Source: Micromonospora gifhornensis (lineage in GTDB: Bacteria > Actinomycetota > Actinomycetes > Mycobacteriales > Micromonosporaceae). From it: a DNA stretch of 64,000 bases. Both the position numbers and the translations under genes were made by a program. The notes under the pieces are model-generated. The model made no database searches, was not told the origin of the DNA, and saw only the letters and a list, made by a program, of their open reading frames with translations. Below, in pieces: positions 1-7,162 of the stretch (the first letter of the stretch is position 1; each line of letters begins with the position of its first letter). The stretch spans positions 1 to 64,000 of the forward strand of contig NZ_BOPA01000005.1 of assembly GCF_016863515.1 (NCBI RefSeq), given 5' to 3'.

Positions 1-1223
1 AGTGTGCCTGAGGTCGCGATGGTGTGCCCGAGCAGCAGCATGGAGGTGAGCTTGGCGTGCTCCAACTTCCGTTGCGCAGCGGTGCCCCCGGTGGCGTAGC
101 TCTTGAGAAGCCAGTACCCGCGGATGATCGCGGACACGATTCCCGGAGTGATGCCCATCGTGAAGAAGTGGCGCAGGTCGTAGCCGTTCGTGTACATGTG
201 GCGGGCGACATCGGTCCAGGGCACCTTCACGCCGGAGGGGGTCAATGCGAACGGCGAATTGATCTGACCCAGTTGGAGCAGGCTGAAGAACGGGGGCTGA
301 AGGCCGGCGGGTGTGTAGACGTCCGAGAGCAGGTGGCGTACCTGCGTGATGAGGGCGGTGATCAGGCTGACCGGGTCGTGTGTGGTGGCGACCTGAACCA
401 GTTGGCCCGCCTTGTCGATGTAGGTGCCGGTGCCGTGCATGAGGTCCGCCACGCCGTAGAAGAAGCCCAGGACCGGATCGTGGCCGAGGCTCTGGAGCCG
501 GTGAATGGCCGGCCGCATCCCGCTGACCAGGCCTCCGGTGGCTTTCGTGGTGGGGGCGTCATATGGCACTTTGGCGAGTTTCTCGAACCCCGTGAAGAAT
601 CGGGCGTGGATGTCTTCAGCCCGATCCTTGTTCTGAAGCCACTTCGTGAGGGGTGACCCCGCCTGCTTCGTGCCGAGGAAGGTGGAATCCTGGGGGATGC
701 GGACGAGGACGATGTCCAGGAGGGTCGCGAGGGCTCCGGCGACCAGGACGACCGTCCAGTCGGTCTCGTCCCAGCTGATGTCGCCGTGTTCGTCGGTGTA
801 GCTGCGCAGGCTGGCAGCTATCTGACCAGGGGGAAGAATCTGCTGGAGGGGATCCCGGGTCAGATCGACACCCAGCAGATCCAATTGGGCTTCGGCAAGC
901 CTGACAAGCTGATCGAAGTCGTCCTCGGTCGGGACGACGGGCACGGCGTAGCGGGAGTGGTGCGTTTCCTCGACGCTCACCGCGGCCGCTGCGACCGGCG
1001 GGGACGGTGAGGCCGGTACGAGGACGCCCATCGCGTGGAGACGGGCGCGCACCGCATCGAACTCGGAGGTGACCGAGTCCAGGCTGTCGCTGATCCGGCC
1101 TTCGCGTTCGAGGACTTCCTTCAGGTCGAAGTCCACCTCGTCGAACAGGCTTCGCAGTTCGGTGAGCGTGACGGCCTGGTACGCCACGACCGCGGCGGCA
1201 GCCGAGAGTTGATCACCCGACAC
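1..1223 (-). CDS. Unknown membrane protein, GHDP motif (partial)
   Basis: I do not recognise the family. The frame runs from a GTG at 1223 to the left edge without a stop, about 407 codons, so the C-terminus is missing. The GTG overlaps the last 11 bases of the upstream gene, which suggests translational coupling. The N-terminal ~75 residues are helical and charged (around TLTELRSLFDEVDFDLKEVL). A hydrophobic helix follows an ISWDETDW segment. Further on there is a SLGHDPVLGFFYGVADLMHG segment, then several His-rich and hydrophobic helices, including RHMYTNGYDLRHFFTMGI. No catalytic signature is recognised. It is probably a membrane-associated partner of the TerB-like protein encoded just upstream. 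The reading frame is confident; the function is unknown. Confidence 0.75.
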   Translation of the reverse strand, partial: MSGDQLSAAAAVVAYQAVTLTELRSLFDEVDFDLKEVLEREGRISDSLDSVTSEFDAVRARLHAMGVLVPASPSPPVAAAAVSVEETHHSRYAVPVVPTEDDFDQLVRLAEAQLDLLGVDLTRDPLQQILPPGQIAASLRSYTDEHGDISWDETDWTVVLVAGALATLLDIVLVRIPQDSTFLGTKQAGSPLTKWLQNKDRAEDIHARFFTGFEKLAKVPYDAPTTKATGGLVSGMRPAIHRLQSLGHDPVLGFFYGVADLMHGTGTYIDKAGQLVQVATTHDPVSLITALITQVRHLLSDVYTPAGLQPPFFSLLQLGQINSPFALTPSGVKVPWTDVARHMYTNGYDLRHFFTMGITPGIVSAIIRGYWLLKSYATGGTAAQRKLEHAKLTSMLLLGHTIATSGT

Positions 1224-2394
1224 GGAGTGGCTCTCGCTGTTCGAAAAGCTCCTGGCTGGTCTGGAGGTTCACCAGGGCCGACTGGAAGGCGACCAGTTCG
1301 GCCCTGAGCGTGGCGAGTCGTTCTTCGTTGCGCGTGGTCTGGGTGAGGTAGGCATCCATTCGGCGAGCGAGTCCGGCGATGTCGTCGGTGAGCTCGGCCA
1401 TTGCCTGCTGGTGGTTCTTGATGACCTGCTGGATCAGATGCTCGCGACGCTTTTCCCGTTCCCGCTCGTTGGTGGCCAGCACGTAACGCGCGCCCTGATG
1501 GACCACGACGCCGAGGATCACCACGGTGCCGATCCCGGTGGCCATCGCGCTCAGTCCCAGCAGGCCGCCGAACCCCAGGGCCGCCAGACCCGAGGTGATG
1601 CCCGCTCCGCTGAGGCCGGAGACACTGCCGGCGAGACTGATCGCGGCGATCGGGGTTCCGAATGCCGCAGCCTTGACAGCGATGTCCTTGGTGGCGGCTT
1701 CCAGTTGGCTCGTCGTGATCCGGCCGGAGGCAAAGTCCTCCTCGGTGACCACGAAACGTTCGGTCGCCTCCACGACCTGGCCCGCCGACTCGGTGAAGAC
1801 CAGCCCTGCGACGAGGACGATTCGCTCACGCTCGGCGTCTGCGGCATGCCTGTCGGCACGCGAGATGCGCACCAGATCGCGTACCAGGACGGTGAACACC
1901 GGCTCGCGTTGATCCTCGTCGAGGAGGTCGCGCAATTCCCTGGCCAGCTCCACCGTGGCATTGGGGACCGCTGCACGGTTCGCCGTATCGCGTTGCGCCC
2001 CGGTGATATCGCTACGCAGCTGCGACCGCGCCTCGTCGTCGAGGCCGATCATCGATGCGAACAGGTACAGATTCGCGATCTCACGAGGATCGAGAAGGCC
2101 GTCGACAAGCGCCAAGCTCACCAACACCCGGCAATACAACAACTTCCCGTCGGCAGTGAGCGCGGACAGGTCGCCGACATCAGCGCGGTCGCGGGAGGTA
2201 CGTGCCGACAGTCCGTCCTTCACTTCTCCGACCTTCGCCATGACCTGCTCGGCGGACTGCTTCACTTTCTCCTGGGCATCGCCCGCGACATCAGCGACAC
2301 GTTGCCTCGCGACGCTTGTGCTGTCAACGACCATTCGTCCCGCGGCGTCGGCGACGCCCTTCAGCCGTCCAAGCCCCACGTCACGAAGGTCCAT
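1213..2394 (-). CDS. TerB-like domain protein with glycine-rich membrane segment
   Basis: A 393-residue protein. The ATG at 2394 is preferred over the one at 2400 because a GAAAGGG lies six bases upstream. Residues ~1-70 are helical and charged. An all-helical region with LVDGLLDPREIANLYLFASM resembles the acidic DG..D..E helical repeats of TerB/DUF533 proteins. A glycine-rich hydrophobic stretch (about residues 235-305) looks like two membrane helices, and the C-terminal ~85 residues form a charged helix likely to be coiled coil. It forms a two-gene operon with the downstream GHDP protein, whose start overlaps this stop. It is divergent from the secreted pore-forming-like gene at 2668. The TerB assignment is by pattern only; the function is unknown. 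Confidence 0.75.
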   Translation of the reverse strand: MDLRDVGLGRLKGVADAAGRMVVDSTSVARQRVADVAGDAQEKVKQSAEQVMAKVGEVKDGLSARTSRDRADVGDLSALTADGKLLYCRVLVSLALVDGLLDPREIANLYLFASMIGLDDEARSQLRSDITGAQRDTANRAAVPNATVELARELRDLLDEDQREPVFTVLVRDLVRISRADRHAADAERERIVLVAGLVFTESAGQVVEATERFVVTEEDFASGRITTSQLEAATKDIAVKAAAFGTPIAAISLAGSVSGLSGAGITSGLAALGFGGLLGLSAMATGIGTVVILGVVVHQGARYVLATNEREREKRREHLIQQVIKNHQQAMAELTDDIAGLARRMDAYLTQTTRNEERLATLRAELVAFQSALVNLQTSQELFEQREPLRVG

Positions 2395-2667
2395 CGCCAT
2401 CCCTTTCGCCAGTTGGCGAGAGGCTATCGGCTGCCGCCAACATGACCACATCCTCCGGCCAGCCTCGGTTTCGTCCGCGAGATGGCGATTTTCCACGGCC
2501 AGGGCATTGCCATTGGGGAGTCGGGACAACCTCCCGGTGGCCCGGGACGGGCGTCCCTGGTGACCGGGTCGGTCGGGCCAACAGACTTCCGATACGAAAC
2601 GGCCGCTGCCGCCCTACCGGCAGACGACCGGCCTTCTTACCGAAGCGTGACGAGGAGTCGAGGTTCG

Positions 2668-3723
2668 ATGCGAGTACGAAAGAGTGTGGCGGTCCTGAGT
2701 GCCGTCGTGACCGGATGGGTGATGGTCCTGGTGGCGGCGCAGCCGGCGTCGGCGGCACCCTACTGCAACGTCCCGATCCCGCCGCCGGCGTGTGGTTACG
2801 AGCCGCCGGAGGACCCGCCGCCGCCGTCGGGCTTCGTCCCGGTGCTCGCCTTCGACGGGGCACGGCAGACGGTGTCCCGGGACGGGGTGCACGTCTGGGG
2901 TTGGACGGCGGACAACGACGCGCCGACCACGGCGCTGACCGTGAACATCAGCATCAACGGCACGCAGGTCCGATCCATGGTCGCCAACCAGCACCGGCCC
3001 GACGTCGCCGCCGCCTACCCGCAGTACGGTGCGGCGCACGGCTTCGACGTGGTGCTGCCCGCGTCGGCCGCAGGAAACAACGTCTGTGTGACGGCGATCA
3101 GCGTCGGCGGGGGAGCGAACAAGTCCGTCTGCCGTCAGATGGACGACATCGTCGAGTTCATGGCGTACGACATCAACTACGACATCGCTCGGGCGCAGCT
3201 GCTCGGAACGTCACTTCAGCAGTTGGACAAGGTGACGAACCGCAACGACACGTCGTTGCAGCAGTCCACCGAGATCAGCGGTTCGAAGACGGTGACGGAG
3301 ACCGAGGGCTGGTCGGACACCGCCGGGGTCAAGGTCTCGGTGTCGACCGCCATCAGGGCCGGCTTCCCGATCTTCGCCGACGGCAAGGTGACGGTAACGG
3401 CCGAAGGGTCCTTCAGCTACACCCAGAACGGTTCCACCTCGCGTAGCCGTACGGTCTCCTGGCGGCAGCCCGTGCTGGTCCCGGCGCGATCGATCGTGGA
3501 GGCCACGGTCACCGTCACCCATGCGAACATCCGGGTGCCGTACACGCTGAGCGGCGATTACATCTACCGCAGCGGTGCGCGGGCCGCCGGAACCGTTGGC
3601 GGCATGTTCGCCGGTGGGAACAGTGAGAACGTCCAGGTCAACCTCAAGCAGTACAACCTGGACGGCTCACCCGCCCTGGCGCCGGCGACGCAGCCAAAGG
3701 CCACGCTACTCAAGATCAGCTAA
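2668..3723 (+). CDS. Secreted aerolysin/ETX-MTX2-like beta-pore-forming protein
   Basis: A 351-residue exported protein. The ATG at 2668 follows an AGGAG ten bases upstream and opens a Sec signal peptide (RK, hydrophobic core, ASAA cleavage site near residue 30). A proline-rich linker follows. Residues ~58-155 form a beta-sandwich of the actinobacterial FDG-x5-V-x7-GW type with two Cys. The C-terminal ~190 residues show the aerolysin/MTX2 pattern: alternating Ser/Thr strands, the SKTVTETEGWSDTAG segment, a candidate amphipathic hairpin at about 205-252, then a PV-VPA turn and VTVTHA strand. Known members oligomerise into membrane pores; toxicity here is inferred. The gene is monocistronic and divergent from the TerB-like pair. 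Confidence 0.75.
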   Translation: MRVRKSVAVLSAVVTGWVMVLVAAQPASAAPYCNVPIPPPACGYEPPEDPPPPSGFVPVLAFDGARQTVSRDGVHVWGWTADNDAPTTALTVNISINGTQVRSMVANQHRPDVAAAYPQYGAAHGFDVVLPASAAGNNVCVTAISVGGGANKSVCRQMDDIVEFMAYDINYDIARAQLLGTSLQQLDKVTNRNDTSLQQSTEISGSKTVTETEGWSDTAGVKVSVSTAIRAGFPIFADGKVTVTAEGSFSYTQNGSTSRSRTVSWRQPVLVPARSIVEATVTVTHANIRVPYTLSGDYIYRSGARAAGTVGGMFAGGNSENVQVNLKQYNLDGSPALAPATQPKATLLKIS

Positions 3724-3941
3724 GCGATTCGGGTGCCGAGCGAGTTGGTTGCCGTGGCCGCGCTAGTCGCGACGGCAGCCAGCATCGGCTCGGGAGTGTC
3801 CACAAGTACGAATATCTCGCGGCCAACGATCGTAACGACTGGCCGCCGGGGTGGGGCGGGGCGACCGGGGGGAGGTCCCGACCCACCCCGACATCGTATT
3901 GACTGATCCCTTGCTTCCCGCTGTACACAAAGGAGAGTCAG

Positions 3942-4409
3942 ATGAGCCTGTTCACGGGTGGGGCAGACGACGGCATCCTGCTGATCGCCAACGACGACAC
4001 CTTCGCACACACCTACCCGGACCTGCGGCGACTGCTCGAAGAGCAGTCCGAGGGCGACCCGCTGCGCGGCGCGGTGGAGTTCTTCGACTTCACCGGTCGG
4101 CGGCTGGTCCCCAGCTTCGACCGGCAGTGGTGCCTGACCGACCTGCAGCCGAGCAGCGAACCCGCCGACCCGGCGGCGGTGCAGCGCCGCCTTCAGGCGG
4201 TGCTCGATCACCTCGAACGGTTCCTCAAGTCCGACCAGGAGTCGGGGGGCGGCTTCCGCGTCGGCGCTGCCGAGACGGTGCGCGAACTGCCGGCGCTGAA
4301 CGGCACGCTGGCCGACGCCATCGAGAAGATGCCCTGGCACGAGCCGGGGAAGGGAACTGCCGGCAACTTCCTGCACAACGCCATGCACGCCGCCGGTTGG
4401 GCGCACTGA
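3942..4409 (+). CDS. Hypothetical protein, small, soluble
   Basis: A 155-residue acidic soluble protein that I do not recognise. It has no signal peptide, membrane helix or familiar motif. It opens MSLFTGGADDGILLIANDDT and contains a FFDFTGRRLVPSFDRQWCL segment. The start is well supported by AAAGGAG placed seven bases before the ATG. It ends 27 bases before the sensor-kinase gene and probably shares its transcript, which hints at a ligand-binding or accessory role in that two-component system. The 218 bases between the pore-forming-like gene and this one contain no other gene and probably hold its promoter. Confidence 0.75.
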   Translation: MSLFTGGADDGILLIANDDTFAHTYPDLRRLLEEQSEGDPLRGAVEFFDFTGRRLVPSFDRQWCLTDLQPSSEPADPAAVQRRLQAVLDHLERFLKSDQESGGGFRVGAAETVRELPALNGTLADAIEKMPWHEPGKGTAGNFLHNAMHAAGWAH

Positions 4410-4436
4410 CCGCCATCGTCGACCAGGAGGCCGACC

Positions 4437-6401
4437 GTGACGCCCGCTGAGGGATCCACAACGACTCGACGCGGCCTGCTGGTCGGTGCGGCGGTGGCGG
4501 TGGCGCTGCTCGTCCTGGTCGGCCAACTTCTTCAGCGGGACCCGCTGCTGTTCGGCCCCAGCACGCTTACCGCGGTCTTCGCCGCCGCGTTCACCGCACT
4601 CGGCGCCCTGGTGCTGGCCGGGGTGCCGGGTCACCCGGTGGGCCGGCTGATGCTCGCCGCCGGTCTGGTCGCCACGATCGCAGTGCTCGCGCTGAGCTGG
4701 TCGTCGTGGCTGCCGCTGGCCTGGCTGGGCCAGTGGCTGTGGTGGCCGCCGTACACCCTGGTCATCCTGGCCCTGCTGGTCTTTCCCGACGGTAAGCTTC
4801 CCGGCCCGCGCTGGCGGGTCGTGGCGGGCGGCCTCATCGGGGCCGGCGGCCTGACCACCGGCGCATTCGCCGTCGCCGCCCTCGACGACCCGCGCGGCCT
4901 GCTGCTCGCCGGTGAGCTGGCGGCGACCGGGCGGGCGCAACTGTTGGTACGCATCGCCCTGCTGGCGATCGTCGTACAGGTGCTGCTGGTGGTGGCGGTC
5001 CTGGTGTCGCTGGCCAGACGCTGGCACCGCGCGACGGGCCAGACCCGTCAGCAGCTGGCCTGCCTGCTGGTGGCGGGTGCCCTGTTCCTGCTCGGCGGCG
5101 TGCTCGACGCGCTCAACCTGGCCGGGGCCTGGGCGCTGATGGTGGTCGCGATTCCGGGCGCGATGACCCTCGCCGTGCTGCGTTACCGGCTCTACCAGCT
5201 CGAACGCGTGATCAACCGGACGTTGGTCTGGCTGGTGATGAGCCTGCTGGTGATCGCTGGCTTCGTGGCCATCGTCGCGCTGCTGCGGGACCTGGTCGTC
5301 GGCCCGGACACCTCGAACGCGTCCCTGGTCGCCACCGGCCTGATCGCGATCACCTTCGAGCCGCTGCGCGGTCGGGTGCAGCGAGGCGTCAACCGGCTGC
5401 TCTACGGGGACCGCGACGATCCGTACGCGATGCTGACCCGGCTCGGCAGCCTGCTGGAACGGACCGGACAGCCGCATGCGGTGCCGGCGCTGCTGGCCGA
5501 CACCATCGCCAGGTCACTGCGGGTGCCGTACGTGTCGGTCGAGGTGGACGACGCCGACGGAGGTGACCTGCCGGACGGCGGCGCGGCACACGGCACGCCG
5601 ACCACCTCGATGGAGCGCTTCGACATGCTCATCCACGGCGACCGGGTCGGTCAGCTGGTGGTGGCCCACCGCCGTACCGGTGACCGGTTCACCCCGATGG
5701 AGCGTCGGATCCTCACCGACGTGGCCCGGCAGGCCACCGCGGCGGTGGCGACCGCCCGGCTGATCCGTCAGCTCCGCCAGGCGCGGGAGGGACTGGTCCT
5801 GGCGCGGGAGGAGGAACGCCGCCGGCTACGTCGGGACCTGCACGACGGGCTCGGTCCCACCTTCGCCGGCATGTCGATGCAGGTACGCGCGGCGAGCAAA
5901 CTCGCCACCGGTACGCCACGGCTGGAGCTGATCCTCGACCGGCTCGCCGACGACCTGCGTACCTGCACCGCCGAGGTACGCCGGCTGGTGGACCAGCTGC
6001 GGCCGGCCGCGCTCGACCAGGGACTGGAGTCGGCGCTGCGGGCGGAGTGCCGGCGCTTCGACGGCCCGCAGCTCGGGATAGACCTCACGGTCGACGGCGA
6101 CCTGCGGACCCTGCCCGCGGCGGTGGAGGTGGCGGCGTACCGGATAGTGGCCGAGGCGCTGTCCAACGTGGTACGCCATGCCCACGCCAACCGGTGCGAG
6201 GTCCGGGTCAGTCGCGGCGACGGCCTGCTGGTGGAGGTGGCCGACGACGGGATCGGACTGGCCGGTCCGCGGCCCGGCGGGGTGGGTCTGGACTCGTTCC
6301 GCCATCGGGCGGCAGAACTCGGCGGCAGCTGTGAGATTACCGCCGGGGCGCAGGGTGGGACGCTGGTGCGGGTCCGGCTGCCGTGGGTCGAGGACGAATA
6401 G
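4437..6401 (+). CDS. NarL-type sensor histidine kinase, multi-pass membrane, GAF
   Basis: A 654-residue membrane kinase that autophosphorylates on His and passes phosphate to the regulator encoded next. The GTG at 4437 has AGGAGG six bases upstream. Residues ~10-300 contain about seven to eight hydrophobic helices, then a GAF-like domain (~340-450), the HisKA_3 dimerisation motif EEERRRLRRDLHDG with phospho-acceptor His469, and a C-terminal HATPase_c with an N-box (ALSNVVRHAHANR) and a VADDGIG glycine box. It lies 27 bases after the small hypothetical gene and 27 before the response regulator, so the three form one operon. The stimulus is unknown; the kinase assignment is secure. Confidence 0.93.
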   Translation: MTPAEGSTTTRRGLLVGAAVAVALLVLVGQLLQRDPLLFGPSTLTAVFAAAFTALGALVLAGVPGHPVGRLMLAAGLVATIAVLALSWSSWLPLAWLGQWLWWPPYTLVILALLVFPDGKLPGPRWRVVAGGLIGAGGLTTGAFAVAALDDPRGLLLAGELAATGRAQLLVRIALLAIVVQVLLVVAVLVSLARRWHRATGQTRQQLACLLVAGALFLLGGVLDALNLAGAWALMVVAIPGAMTLAVLRYRLYQLERVINRTLVWLVMSLLVIAGFVAIVALLRDLVVGPDTSNASLVATGLIAITFEPLRGRVQRGVNRLLYGDRDDPYAMLTRLGSLLERTGQPHAVPALLADTIARSLRVPYVSVEVDDADGGDLPDGGAAHGTPTTSMERFDMLIHGDRVGQLVVAHRRTGDRFTPMERRILTDVARQATAAVATARLIRQLRQAREGLVLAREEERRRLRRDLHDGLGPTFAGMSMQVRAASKLATGTPRLELILDRLADDLRTCTAEVRRLVDQLRPAALDQGLESALRAECRRFDGPQLGIDLTVDGDLRTLPAAVEVAAYRIVAEALSNVVRHAHANRCEVRVSRGDGLLVEVADDGIGLAGPRPGGVGLDSFRHRAAELGGSCEITAGAQGGTLVRVRLPWVEDE

Positions 6402-6428
6402 CCGCCGGAGCGCGGGAGAGGGGTAGGC

Positions 6429-7079
6429 ATGTCGGAACAGGCCCGCGTGCTCATCGTCGACGACCATCCGGTGGTACGCCGTGGCTTGCGCACGATGCTG
6501 GAGGGCGAGTCCTGGGTGGCGGAGGTGCTGGAAGCGGCCTCCTGCGCCGAGGCGATCGCCGCGGTCGCACACGAACAGGTCACCGTCGTGGCGATGGACA
6601 TCGCGCTGCCGGACGGTGACGGTGTGCAGGCGGTCGGTCAGATCCTGCGGCACCGGCCGGAGACCGCGGTCGTGATGCTGACCATGGCCGACGAGGACGA
6701 GCTGGTCGCCCGTGCCCTGCAGGTCGGTGCCCGGGGCTACCTGCTCAAGGACACAGACCCCGATCTGGTGGTCGATGCGCTGCGGACCGTGGCCGGTGGG
6801 GGCGTGGTGCTGGGGCCGGGGATCACCGCCGCCGCGTTGGGCCGGGCGCAGCCGACGGCGGTCAGCCTGCCGCCGCCCTTCGACCGGCTCACCCCGCGCG
6901 AACGGGACATCCTGGCGCACCTGGCCGGTGGTGAGGACAACGCTCAGATCGCCCGCCGTTTCGGGCTGAGCACGAAGACCATCCGGAACCAGGTCTCGGC
7001 GATCCTCGGAAAGCTCGGTGTCGCCGACCGTGTGCAGGCGGCGCTGCTCGCCCGGGACGTCGGCATCGGCCCATCGTGA
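6429..7079 (+). CDS. LuxR/NarL-family response regulator
   Basis: A 216-residue DNA-binding response regulator, partner of the kinase upstream. The receiver domain (residues 1-~120) has the acidic pair in VDDHP, the phospho-acceptor Asp57 (MDIALPDGDG), Thr in MLTMAD and Lys in YLLKD. A linker leads to a LuxR-type helix-turn-helix (~152-213) with LTPRERDILAHLAGG and the LSTKTIRNQVSAIL recognition helix. The ATG is preceded by GAGAGGGG. The gene converges with the P-type ATPase gene, 83 bases away. Its targets cannot be told from the sequence; autoregulation of the 3942-7079 operon is plausible. Confidence 0.95.
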   Translation: MSEQARVLIVDDHPVVRRGLRTMLEGESWVAEVLEAASCAEAIAAVAHEQVTVVAMDIALPDGDGVQAVGQILRHRPETAVVMLTMADEDELVARALQVGARGYLLKDTDPDLVVDALRTVAGGGVVLGPGITAAALGRAQPTAVSLPPPFDRLTPRERDILAHLAGGEDNAQIARRFGLSTKTIRNQVSAILGKLGVADRVQAALLARDVGIGPS

Positions 7080-7162
7080 CCGCCCACAAGGGCTGGAAGC
7101 GCGCCGACATCGAACTGCGATCGGAACTGCCATTCCCACCTCGCTCGTACCCGCAGGTCGGC

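Noticed and set aside
3720..5477. Open frame of 585 codons on the minus strand opposite the histidine kinase
   Set aside because: The plus strand has a clear kinase with catalytic motifs; the minus frame has a repetitive GQRH-rich translation typical of antisense reading of GC-rich DNA.
5826..7139. Open frame on the minus strand opposite the kinase-regulator junction
   Set aside because: It crosses two secure plus-strand genes and contains no motif.
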